Below, in pieces: positions 28,622 through 36,564 of a DNA stretch of 64,000 nucleotides. This stretch comes from Brevibacillus parabrevis. Lineage in GTDB: Bacteria; Bacillota; Bacilli; Brevibacillales; Brevibacillaceae. The stretch is from the NCBI RefSeq assembly GCF_003710905.1, contig NZ_RHHV01000008.1, forward strand, positions 1-64,000, written 5' to 3'. The position numbers and the translations under genes are program-made. Numbering within the stretch: position 1 is the first letter of the stretch; the number at the start of each line of letters is the position of its first letter. Below the pieces are notes generated by a model. The model searched no databases, was not told the DNA's origin, and saw only the letters and a program-made list of their open reading frames with translations.

Positions 28622-29563
28622 TTAATGAGCTTTGGCCTGGCTTGGCTGCTGTTTTTGCTTTTGTCCAAAACGGTTCGCACCCCACACGCCGATGAGAATG
28701 AAGACAATTCCTGCCGCCTGGTACCAGTAAAACGATTCGTGCAAGATCAGCACGCCGCCGATGATGGAGACACCCGTACTGAGATTCCAGTAGGAGGCTG
28801 CCTTGGAGGCTTCCAGCTTGGCCAGCATGTAATTCATCAAAAAGAAGGCGACCACAGACGAGAGAACGCCGAGGTACAAAACCGCCTGCAAGAGAGCCGG
28901 ATTGGCGAGCGGTGCGACATACTGGTCGACCGTGCCATTCACGGCATGCTGCCCGAGCGCGATCGCATTAAAAATAAGCGCGCCTGTCCACATCATGACG
29001 TAGGTGATTTCCAGCGGACTGAATTGCGCTGAGGACTTGCGCGACAAAATGTTGTAGACGCCGGAAGTGACAATGGCCGCCAACAGGTACAAGATGCCTG
29101 TCAGGCTGGATTGCGCCTCGAATTTCATCAAATTGATAAACAGCACGCCGCCGACGGACAATACAATAAACAGCCATTGCAAAAGCGTCGTTTTTTCCTT
29201 GAGGAAGATCGTCGCCATGATGGTGACGGCAATCGGAATCAGCGCGATCATCGTACCCGCTTCGGAGGAAGAGGTGTAGCGGATGCCTTGCGCTTCAAAA
29301 ATAAAGTACAGAAACGGATAAAAAAACGAGAGCCAAAGCAACGGGGCGATGCTCTTGTTCCGATACGATATTTTGATGACGCCAGCAAGCTTCAACAGGC
29401 CGAGCACAACCGCAGCGATGCCGAAGCGATAGGCGATCATCTGGATCGTATTGTTTTGCAGTTCATCCAAAGCCACTTTGGAAAACAGAAACGAAAAGCC
29501 GAAAATGAGTGACGAGACGATGCCAGCCAAGACGGGCTTGAAGCTGGAGTGTGCGGTATTCAT
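28622..29563 (-). CDS. EamA/DMT-family transporter
   Basis: A 313-aa inner-membrane protein with about ten hydrophobic segments arranged as two EamA repeats, ending in a short Gln/Lys-rich tail. The family exports or imports small metabolites; the substrate is not predictable here. ATG 29563 follows GGAGAGGGG. It is divergent from the LacI regulator gene with only 54 bp between starts, so the regulator could also affect it, though that is inference. Confidence 0.88.
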   Translation of the reverse strand: MNTAHSSFKPVLAGIVSSLIFGFSFLFSKVALDELQNNTIQMIAYRFGIAAVVLGLLKLAGVIKISYRNKSIAPLLWLSFFYPFLYFIFEAQGIRYTSSSEAGTMIALIPIAVTIMATIFLKEKTTLLQWLFIVLSVGGVLFINLMKFEAQSSLTGILYLLAAIVTSGVYNILSRKSSAQFSPLEITYVMMWTGALIFNAIALGQHAVNGTVDQYVAPLANPALLQAVLYLGVLSSVVAFFLMNYMLAKLEASKAASYWNLSTGVSIIGGVLILHESFYWYQAAGIVFILIGVWGANRFGQKQKQQPSQAKAH

Positions 29564-29617
29564 GGAGTTTTCCCCTCTCCTGTCAAGAAAGTCCTGCACC
29601 AGAAAAAGGGTGAGGGC

Positions 29618-30622
29618 ATGGCGATTACGATTAAGGACATTGCCAAGAGAGCAAACGTATCAACCGCAACGGTTTCACGGGTGATCAACAACAAATCGGA
29701 AGGCATCTCGCCGCAGACGCGGGAGTACATCCAGTCGATCATCAAGGAGCTGAATTATCAGCCAAATGCATTGGCTCGCGGGTTGATCACACGCAAGACA
29801 AGCACGATCGGGCTGATTCTTCCCGATATCACCAACCCGTTTTTTCCGGATTTGGTGCGCGGGATTGAGGATGCCGCAAACAAGGCAGGCTACAGCGTAT
29901 TCCTAGGCAATTCTGATGACAATGCGAAAAAAGAAAAGAAATACGTCCAGTTGATGACAGAGAAAAAAGTGGACGGCATCATCTTCTCCAGCACGGCGAA
30001 GTATTCCAAGGATTTGTATGACGAGCTGATCGCGGCCGACATTCCAGTCGTCCTGATTGACCGGGGAGAATCCGGAGACGCTTACAGCGGTGTTTACATG
30101 AAAAATGAAGAAGGCGCTTACATGGCGACGAAGCATTTGCTGGAGCAAAACCACACGCGGATCGGCTGCATCAGCGGGCCGCCAAGCGTGCAGAACTCCC
30201 AGGATCGTGTCGAAGGCTACAAGCGAGCGTTGGCCGAAGCAGGGATTTCCGTTCAGGAATCATGGATCGTCTCTGGCGGCTATCGGATCGACGGCGGCTA
30301 TGAGGTCGCGAGAAAAATGCTGGCTGACGGAGAGGTCACTGCGATTTTCGCCTGCAACGACTTGATGGCAATCGGCGTCTACGAAGCCGCGCAGGAGCTT
30401 GGCAAAAGCATTCCGCGCGATGTATCGGTCGTAGGGTTTGACGACATCCGGCTGATTTCCACCCTGATGCCCAAGCTCACAACGATTCGCCAGCCCGCCT
30501 ACCAGATGGGCAAGGAAGCGGCGAAAATCTTGATTCAAAGCATCAAGAAAAAGGGGATCAAGCAAAAGGTCGTGTATTGGGAGCCGGAGCTGATGATCCG
30601 CCAGAGCACAACCAAACTGTAA
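29618..30622 (+). CDS. LacI/RbsR-family regulator of nucleoside salvage operon
   Basis: A 334-aa repressor. The N-terminal helix-turn-helix ITIKDIAKRANVSTATVSRV with the hinge region near 45-60 is classical LacI; the rest is a periplasmic-binding-protein-like effector domain (TIGLILPDITNPFFPDLV, GFDDIRL) like RbsR. ATG 29618 follows GGGTGAGGG; it was preferred because the helix-turn-helix always begins a few residues after the start. It is followed by nucleoside hydrolase, an ECF transporter and ribokinase, so a nucleoside, ribose or a phosphate derivative is the likely effector and this operon the likely target. A palindromic operator was not clearly seen in the short gaps. Confidence 0.93.
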   Translation: MAITIKDIAKRANVSTATVSRVINNKSEGISPQTREYIQSIIKELNYQPNALARGLITRKTSTIGLILPDITNPFFPDLVRGIEDAANKAGYSVFLGNSDDNAKKEKKYVQLMTEKKVDGIIFSSTAKYSKDLYDELIAADIPVVLIDRGESGDAYSGVYMKNEEGAYMATKHLLEQNHTRIGCISGPPSVQNSQDRVEGYKRALAEAGISVQESWIVSGGYRIDGGYEVARKMLADGEVTAIFACNDLMAIGVYEAAQELGKSIPRDVSVVGFDDIRLISTLMPKLTTIRQPAYQMGKEAAKILIQSIKKKGIKQKVVYWEPELMIRQSTTKL

Positions 30623-30658
30623 TCGTCACCAAGCCACCAAAAAAGGGAGAGGGAAGCG

Positions 30659-31606
30659 ATGAAAAGACCGATTATCATGGACTGCGATCCCGGACACGAT
30701 GACGCGCTGGCAATCTTGCTGGCGCTCGCATCGGACAAGCTGGATGTGAAGCTCATTACGACAAGTGCCGGCAATCAGACGCCGGACAAAACGTTGAACA
30801 ACACGTTGAAGCTGCTCAGCTTTATCGGGGTAACCGATATCGAAGTGGCAGGAGGGGCTCCCAAGCCGTTGGTACGCGACCTGATTATTGCCGAAGATAT
30901 TCACGGAGAGACAGGCATTGACGGCGCGGACTTGGGCGAGGCGAAGTTTGCCGCGAGCAACAGAAGCGCGTTGGATGCGATGCGTGATGTTTTATTGAAT
31001 ACAAAAGAAAGCGTTACCATTGTGGCGACCGGGCCGCTGACCAACGTGGCGATCCTGTTGAACGCCTACCCGGAAGTGAAAGAAAAGATCGAGTGCATCT
31101 CGCTGATGGGCGGGGCCTGCTTTGGCGGCAACATCACGCCAGCAGCCGAGTTCAACATTTACGTTGACCCGGAGGCAGCCGATATCGTCTTCCGCTCCGG
31201 AGTTCCGATCATCATGAGCGGCCTTGATGTGACGCTGAAAGCGCAGCTGTTCCAGGAAGATATCGACCGCATTCGCCACATCGGCAACAAGACAGGCCAA
31301 GTCATGGCAGGCTTGCTCGACTTTTTCAATCTTTCCAACACGCCGCATTTTCTGGCAGAGCCGGGACATGTGGAGGGCTTGCACATGCACGATCCTTGCG
31401 CAGTCGCGTACTTGCTTGACCCGACGCTGTTCCGCGGACTGGACTGCTACGTCGAGATTGAAACATCCGGCCGCTTGACCACAGGCTGCACCGTCGTGGA
31501 CTACAACCGCGTGACGGGCAAACCGGCGAACGCCAAAGTGCTGTTCGAGATTGACAGAGCACGTTTTGCAGATATGCTACACGCTGCCATCAAGCAGTTT
31601 GTATAA
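30659..31606 (+). CDS. Inosine-uridine-type nucleoside hydrolase
   Basis: A 315-aa enzyme hydrolysing ribonucleosides to free base and ribose. The Ca-binding DxDxxxDD signature appears as DCDPGHDDA at residues 8-16; VATGPLTNVA and MGGACFGGN are further family motifs, and a late His-containing MHDPCAVAY completes the site. RBS AAAAGGGAGAGGG. It lies 36 bp after the regulator. In the pathway implied by its neighbours, nucleosides imported by the ECF system are split here and the ribose goes to ribokinase. Confidence 0.95.
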   Translation: MKRPIIMDCDPGHDDALAILLALASDKLDVKLITTSAGNQTPDKTLNNTLKLLSFIGVTDIEVAGGAPKPLVRDLIIAEDIHGETGIDGADLGEAKFAASNRSALDAMRDVLLNTKESVTIVATGPLTNVAILLNAYPEVKEKIECISLMGGACFGGNITPAAEFNIYVDPEAADIVFRSGVPIIMSGLDVTLKAQLFQEDIDRIRHIGNKTGQVMAGLLDFFNLSNTPHFLAEPGHVEGLHMHDPCAVAYLLDPTLFRGLDCYVEIETSGRLTTGCTVVDYNRVTGKPANAKVLFEIDRARFADMLHAAIKQFV

Positions 31607-31635
31607 AAATTTTTCAGCAAAAGGAGGATTCTGGT

Positions 31636-32226
31636 ATGAAAACCGGCATCAAGAATGACTTCACTCTCATGGCAATCCTGCTGATTCCTGTTTGCGTCGC
31701 CATCAACATGGTCGGCTTCCAAATTGCTCAGCTGCTTCGTCTACCTATCTTCTTGGACAGCATCGGCACACTGGTCATCGCCATGGTAGCAGGTCCGTGG
31801 GTAGCGCTCGTGGCAGGCTTGATTACCAACCTGATCAACTCGATCTTCAACCCGGTTTATCTTCCCTTCTCCCTCGTTTCCATGGCAGTAGGCTTGGCAG
31901 CGGGCTTCCTTTCCATGAAAGGGATGTTCAAGAAGGTTTGGAAAGTAATTATCGCGGGCATTATCCTGGCATTCGTCTCTACTATTATTGCGGCTCCGAT
32001 CACTGTCATTTTGTTTGGCGGCGTTACCGGTTCGACTGGCGGAGCGATTACCGCTGTCTTGCTGGCATCCGGCCAACAAATCTGGACGGCTGTGTTCTCC
32101 ACACAGTTCATTCAGGAAATCGGCGACAAGCTGCTGTCGGCATTCATTTGCTTCCTGATCGTTCGCAACATGTCTGACCGCTATTTGTCCAAGCTTAACT
32201 ACGGACAAATTTACATGAAAGACTAA
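31636..32226 (+). CDS. ECF transporter S component, probably nucleoside-specific
   Basis: A 196-aa membrane protein with six hydrophobic segments; it starts with a short basic tail and has LPIFLDSIGTLVIAMVAGPWVALVAG, recognisable as an S-component fold with small Gly/Ala helices. RBS AAGGAGG. It sits 29 bp after nucleoside hydrolase and directly before its own EcfT and two EcfA genes, so this is a dedicated (group I) ECF transporter. The substrate, probably a purine or pyrimidine nucleoside, is inferred from the hydrolase and ribokinase. Confidence 0.82.
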   Translation: MKTGIKNDFTLMAILLIPVCVAINMVGFQIAQLLRLPIFLDSIGTLVIAMVAGPWVALVAGLITNLINSIFNPVYLPFSLVSMAVGLAAGFLSMKGMFKKVWKVIIAGIILAFVSTIIAAPITVILFGGVTGSTGGAITAVLLASGQQIWTAVFSTQFIQEIGDKLLSAFICFLIVRNMSDRYLSKLNYGQIYMKD

Positions 32227-32235
32227 ACGTGATTC

Positions 32236-32290
32236 ATCGCTGTCTGGTTCTTTGGGCATCTGTTCGAGGGGGCCAGGCAGCGATTCATTT
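32236..32290 (+). terminator. Hairpin between S and T genes
   Basis: ATCGCTGTCTGG (32236-32247) pairs with CCAGGCAGCGAT (32273-32284) over 12 bp with one G-U, followed by TCATTTT. It could partly terminate or protect the upstream mRNA so that the S component is made in excess of T and A subunits. Confidence 0.5.
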
Positions 32291-32317
32291 TACCCCATGG
32301 AAGAGGAGGTAAGGATT

Positions 32318-33073
32318 ATGTCGCAAGCTGCCAAGACCAACTACATCCTTAACTTGTATCCCACAACGAAGCTGTTGTTTACTTTGTTCATCGCGCTCTC
32401 CGTCTTCATCGTTCCAACCTACTGGTACGCTTATGCGATGCTGCCAGTGTGCCTGATCATCGCCATCGCGGCGGGGCAGGGCAAGGAATTTATCACACTC
32501 GTTCGCAACGGGCTGTTGATTCTGCTCGTGTTTATCTTCCTGATGCAAGCCTTTTTCTATCCGGGCGCGCAAATTTTGTGGCAAGCAGGCATTTTGAAAA
32601 TCACCCAGGAAGGCATTTTGTACGGCTTGAATATGACTTCGCGGATTTTGGCGATCGGTTCGGCGTTCATCCTGTTTTTCCGCATTACTTCTGTCAAAGA
32701 CTTCGTGTATTCGCTTGAAAAGCTGGGTCTGCCTCCAAAAGGGGCTTATGTCGTACTGGCGACACTGCAAATCATTCCGGAAATGAAAAAGCAGACGAGT
32801 GTCATTATGGATGCGCAAAAAACGAGAGGTGTGGAAACGGAAGGGACGATGATGGTGCGGGCAAAAGCGTTTCTCCCGACAATCAGTCCGCTGATCCTCT
32901 CTTCGCTGGCAAGCACGGAGGAAAGAGCGATTACATTGGAATCGCGCGCTTTTTCTGCGCCAGTCAAGAAAACACACCTGTACGAAATATATAAAACCAA
33001 GCATGACACGGTCGTGCGGATCGGAATGCTCGTTGCCTTGCTGATTCTGATTGCGGGGAGGATTTTGTTATGA
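32318..33073 (+). CDS. ECF transporter T component (EcfT)
   Basis: A 251-aa membrane protein, the energy-coupling transmembrane subunit. Hydrophobic segments lie near residues 20-65 and 75-125, and a coupling-helix region contains AQKTRGVETEG, followed by SLASTEERAITLESRAF, the conserved Ala-Arg-rich region that contacts the ATPases. ATG 32318 follows AGAGGAGGT. The stop overlaps the EcfA start by ATGA. Confidence 0.9.
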   Translation: MSQAAKTNYILNLYPTTKLLFTLFIALSVFIVPTYWYAYAMLPVCLIIAIAAGQGKEFITLVRNGLLILLVFIFLMQAFFYPGAQILWQAGILKITQEGILYGLNMTSRILAIGSAFILFFRITSVKDFVYSLEKLGLPPKGAYVVLATLQIIPEMKKQTSVIMDAQKTRGVETEGTMMVRAKAFLPTISPLILSSLASTEERAITLESRAFSAPVKKTHLYEIYKTKHDTVVRIGMLVALLILIAGRILL

Positions 33074-33936
33074 ACAGCGTAATCAAAATATCCAACATGA
33101 GCTACAAATACCCGACGGGCAAGGTCGACGTCCTGAAAAACATCAACATCGAGATCGAAAAAGGACTGCTGTACGCTGTGGTTGGCCCCAACGGCGGAGG
33201 GAAAACCACGTTTTGCAACGTCCTGCGCGGGTTCATTCCGCATTTTTATCGGGGGGACTTGCGCGGCGAGGTGCTCGTCAACGGGAAAAACATCGTCGAG
33301 AGCACATTGGGCGAGTTGTCGTTGTCTGTCGGCTTTGTCTTCCAAAATCCGTTCATTCAAATCAGTGGCGTCAAAGAAACCGTGTTCGAGGAAGTCGCCT
33401 ACGGACTGGAAAACCTCGGGGTGCATCCTGACGAGATTCGAACGCGAGTAGAAGCGATTTTGAAGCTGGTCAAGATCGAGCATCTGCGTGACAAAAATCC
33501 GTTTGAACTGTCCGGCGGTCAGCGCCAGCGCGTCGCTTTGGCCTCGATCATCGTGATGGAGCCGGACATTTTGGTCATCGACGAACCGACCTCGCAGCTA
33601 GATCCGCAAGGTACGGAAGAAGTTTTCGAGATCATCCAGATCATGAAGGAAAAAGGCAAGACGATCATTCTGGTCGAGCACAAAATCGAACTGATTGCCG
33701 AATTTGCGGATCGCGTCATTTTGCTGCACGATGGCGAAATCGTCATGGAGGGCACAACGCAAGACGTCCTCTCCGATGAAAAGGCGCTCTCCTACGATGT
33801 CATGCTTCCGCAGTACGCCATGCTGGGACTGGAGCTGAAAAAACGCGGAGTGCCGCTGCGCAAAATCCCGATTACCGAAGAGCAGGCCGTCGAAGAAATG
33901 AACTGGTGGATGGCAGAAAGGGGAGTTCGCATATGA
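33070..33936 (+). CDS. ECF transporter ATPase 1 (intact signature)
   Basis: A 288-aa ABC ATPase: Walker A GPNGGGKTTF, Q-loop VFQNPFIQ, intact signature ELSGGQRQRVALA, Walker B ILVIDEPTSQLD and H-loop VEHK. It overlaps the T gene and the next ATPase by 4 bp each, so translation is coupled. It pairs with the following, atypical ATPase to power the S-T complex. Confidence 0.94.
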   Translation: MNSVIKISNMSYKYPTGKVDVLKNINIEIEKGLLYAVVGPNGGGKTTFCNVLRGFIPHFYRGDLRGEVLVNGKNIVESTLGELSLSVGFVFQNPFIQISGVKETVFEEVAYGLENLGVHPDEIRTRVEAILKLVKIEHLRDKNPFELSGGQRQRVALASIIVMEPDILVIDEPTSQLDPQGTEEVFEIIQIMKEKGKTIILVEHKIELIAEFADRVILLHDGEIVMEGTTQDVLSDEKALSYDVMLPQYAMLGLELKKRGVPLRKIPITEEQAVEEMNWWMAERGVRI

Positions 33937-34730
33937 GCTTCATTTCCTTGAAAAATATCACTTTCGCTTATCCGAACGGACATACAGCGGTAGAAAACGT
34001 TTCCATGGAGATTGGCAAAGGCGAGACGGTCGCCATCGTCGGCCAAAATGGCGCGGGCAAAACGACGGCGGTAAAGCTGATGAATGGCTTGTTGAAGCCG
34101 ACCAAAGGCGATGTTATTATTGATGATTGGAATACAAAAGAGCATACGACCGCGCAAATTTCGCGCAAGGTAGGCTACGTGTTCCAAAATCCGGATGACC
34201 AGATCTTCCATAGCGATGTTTACAGCGAAGTCGAGTTCGGGCCAAAAAAACTCGGCTTGTCTGTAGAGCAAACGAAGGAAAATGTCATGAAAGCGGCGAA
34301 ACTGGCTGGGATCGAGCCGTACTTGCAGGAAAACCCGTACAATTTGCCGTATTCCATGCGCAAGTTCGTGACCATGGCGGCAGTAGTGGCGATGGATTGC
34401 GATGTGATCATTCTCGATGAGCCGACCGCAGGCCAAGACATGCAGGGGATGCAACGCATCTCTTCCCTGATCGCCGCCTTGAAAAGCGAAGGCAAAACCG
34501 TCATTACGATCACGCATGACATGGAGTTTGTCGTGCAAAATTTTGAGCGTGTCATCGTCATGGCCCACAAAAATGTAGTAGCGGATACGAACAAGCGGGA
34601 CATTTTCTGGAATCACGCGATTTTGGAAGAAAGCATGCTGAAGCAGCCGCACATTAGCAGATTGAGCCATACGCTCGGCTTGCCAAAGCAAATTTTGACG
34701 ATCGAAGAATTTGTAGAGACCATGCTGTAA
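33933..34730 (+). CDS. ECF transporter ATPase 2 with degenerate signature
   Basis: A 265-aa ABC ATPase with Walker A GQNGAGKTT, Q-loop VFQNPDDQIF, Walker B VIILDEPTAGQD and H-loop ITHDMEF. The signature motif, normally LSGGQ, reads LPYSMRKFVTMA, so one composite ATP site of the EcfA1-EcfA2 pair should be weak or catalytically silent. ATG 33933 follows GGGGAG and overlaps the preceding stop (ATGA). An in-frame GTG 27 bases earlier is less likely. Confidence 0.9.
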   Translation: MSFISLKNITFAYPNGHTAVENVSMEIGKGETVAIVGQNGAGKTTAVKLMNGLLKPTKGDVIIDDWNTKEHTTAQISRKVGYVFQNPDDQIFHSDVYSEVEFGPKKLGLSVEQTKENVMKAAKLAGIEPYLQENPYNLPYSMRKFVTMAAVVAMDCDVIILDEPTAGQDMQGMQRISSLIAALKSEGKTVITITHDMEFVVQNFERVIVMAHKNVVADTNKRDIFWNHAILEESMLKQPHISRLSHTLGLPKQILTIEEFVETML

Positions 34731-34756
34731 AAAGCGGCTGGGGGAGGTAGCACGTT

Positions 34757-35659
34757 GTGAAAATCGCAGTAGTAGGAAGCATCAATATGGATCTCGTCTC
34801 CCACGTCCACCATCTGCCCAAGGCAGGAGAAACGATTGCAAGCCATGACTTTATGCTGATTCCAGGCGGAAAAGGGGCGAATCAGGCAGTTGCTGCCGCA
34901 CGTCTGGGCGCGCACGTATCCATGATCGGAATGGTGGGCGAGGATGAAAATGGCACCATCATGCTTGCGGGCATGACAGAGGCGCAGGTTCATGTCGAAG
35001 GAATCAAGCGCGAGGGTACGACTGGCATGGCCTTCATCAATGTCAGCGATGACGGGGAAAACAACATTGTGCTGGTTCCCGGAGCCAATGCACAAGTGAG
35101 CATAGAGCACATCGATGAGAACCTGTCGATTATCGAGCAGAGCGACGTCGTGCTGTTGCAGCTGGAAATCCCGCTCCACGTCGTGGAATACGTCGTGAAA
35201 AAGGCAGCTGCGCTCGGCAAGCTGGTCATTTTGAATCCGGCTCCGGCAAGGGCACTCTCGCAGGAACTGTTACAGCATGTGCACACCTTGACGCCGAATG
35301 AAACAGAGCTGGCCATTTTGAGCGGTCTGCCCGTCACGACGCCGGAAGAAGCCGGGGAAGCGGCGAGAAAGCTTTTGGCAAGCGGTCCGAGACGGATCAT
35401 TGTCACCCTGGGCGAAAAAGGCGCGCTTTTGGTCACGGAGGAGAAAACCGTGCATGTGCCTGCTTGTCGGGTCGAGCCAGTGGATACGACTGCGGCAGGC
35501 GATTCGTTTACCGCAGCTTTTGCCGTGGGCATGGCAAAAGGGATGTCGGATGTGGAAGCAGCCGGATTTGCCAGCAAAGTGGCTGCGATCGTCGTGACCA
35601 GACGCGGGGCGCAGCCATCGCTGCCCACGCTGGCAGAAGTAGAGGCGCACTCCTTTTAG
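34757..35659 (+). CDS. rbsK: Ribokinase
   Basis: A 300-aa PfkB-family sugar kinase phosphorylating ribose to ribose 5-phosphate. GGKGANQAVAAARLGA at 37-52 is PfkB signature 1; DTTAAGDSFTAAFAVG near 242 contains the anion hole and catalytic Asp. GTG start at 34757 after GGGGGAGGTAG. As last gene of the operon it closes the salvage route from nucleoside to ribose 5-phosphate. Confidence 0.95.
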   Translation: MKIAVVGSINMDLVSHVHHLPKAGETIASHDFMLIPGGKGANQAVAAARLGAHVSMIGMVGEDENGTIMLAGMTEAQVHVEGIKREGTTGMAFINVSDDGENNIVLVPGANAQVSIEHIDENLSIIEQSDVVLLQLEIPLHVVEYVVKKAAALGKLVILNPAPARALSQELLQHVHTLTPNETELAILSGLPVTTPEEAGEAARKLLASGPRRIIVTLGEKGALLVTEEKTVHVPACRVEPVDTTAAGDSFTAAFAVGMAKGMSDVEAAGFASKVAAIVVTRRGAQPSLPTLAEVEAHSF

Positions 35660-35704
35660 CGAGCGTCTGTATCTTTCTATCATGTCATGGACGAAAACGA
35701 AAGA

Positions 35705-35760
35705 AAAAGCAAACGTGTTTTGGAGCGCAATGTTCCAAAGACGCGTTTGCTTTTTGTTTT
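35705..35760. terminator. Bidirectional terminator after rbsK
   Basis: AAAAAGCAAACGTGT pairs with ACGCGTTTGCTTTTT (one G-U) around a loop that also contains TTGGAGC/GTTCCAA pairing. A/T tails on both sides serve rbsK and the convergent padR-like gene, whose stop begins at 35762. Confidence 0.85.
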
Positions 35761-36311
35761 TAGGAACGCTTCTGCAACAGCTCCAACACCCACTCGCACC
35801 AGGCGATATCTTCTTTCATGCGCCGTGATCCCCATGAAAGCAGCAAATAATCCCCAAATTCCGGATGGTTCGGATGGTCGGGCGGATACGAATGTTCGGC
35901 AGAATCACTCTCGTACTCCTTTAAGTAGTGCTCGTACATGTCCAAATGCTCGCGACATTGCTGGATGCGCTCGACAAACATCGTAGAGGCCGCTTTTTCG
36001 TCCGCCAATCCGAGGCAGTACGTTTTCAGCACCAGCTCGTCACGCAAAACAGGCTCTGCTGCCGGCTCGCTAAGCCAGACTTTTAGTGCAATCTGTCCTT
36101 TTTCTGTAATGGAATACACTTTTTTATCAGGACGATCCGTCTGGTGGATGCGAGTGAACTCCAGATAGCCCTCCTGTTCCAGCTTCGCCAGCAGCGGGTA
36201 AATTTGGCTGTGCTTGGCCTGCCAAAATGGTTGCAGCTGGAGCATCAAATCATAGCCGGAGCTTGGTGTGCGGGCAACCAGCCCGAGGAGTCCATACGCG
36301 AGTGTGTTCAA
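35760..36311 (-). CDS. PadR-family transcriptional regulator
   Basis: A 183-aa regulator: N-terminal winged helix (LAYGLLGLVARTPSSGYDL, then HSQIYPLLAKLEQEGYLE) and a C-terminal PadR/Vir-like dimerisation helix with many Glu and Trp. I place the start at TTG 36311, since PadR proteins usually begin a few residues before the LAYGLLGL-type helix and AGGGGG lies nine bases upstream; ATG 36350 has no ribosome site. No obvious regulated neighbour; it is divergent from clpE. Confidence 0.88.
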   Translation of the reverse strand: MNTLAYGLLGLVARTPSSGYDLMLQLQPFWQAKHSQIYPLLAKLEQEGYLEFTRIHQTDRPDKKVYSITEKGQIALKVWLSEPAAEPVLRDELVLKTYCLGLADEKAASTMFVERIQQCREHLDMYEHYLKEYESDSAEHSYPPDHPNHPEFGDYLLLSWGSRRMKEDIAWCEWVLELLQKRS

Positions 36312-36439
36312 AGTGAAAAGCCCCCTGACTTTAGCGAATATCAACCTCATTATAGGAAGGGTTTTCTGGCGAAGCAAGAGAGAACCTGCGTCCTGTATAG
36401 CTTCTCCCAAGCGAAAGCAGAAAATCCAAAGTTACCCTC

Positions 36440-36497
36440 TTGAAAGTCAAAGAAGGTCAAACTATAATAAAGTCATCGAAGGTCAGAAATGGTCAAA
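36440..36497 (+). promoter_or_regulatory. clpE promoter with tandem CtsR boxes
   Basis: TTGAAA (36440-36445), 17-bp spacer, TATAAT (36463-36468). The spacer carries AGTCAAAGAAGGTCAAA (36445-36461), a perfect direct-repeat CtsR operator; a second, GGTCAGAAATGGTCAAA (36481-36497), has one mismatch, and a weaker copy starts at 36471. This predicts CtsR repression released by heat or protein stress. Confidence 0.93.
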
Positions 36498-36564
36498 CAA
36501 CCGTTGACCTGTCGAACACACAAATAAGAAAAAATCCAAAAGCATGATTTTGGGGGTATGAAAC

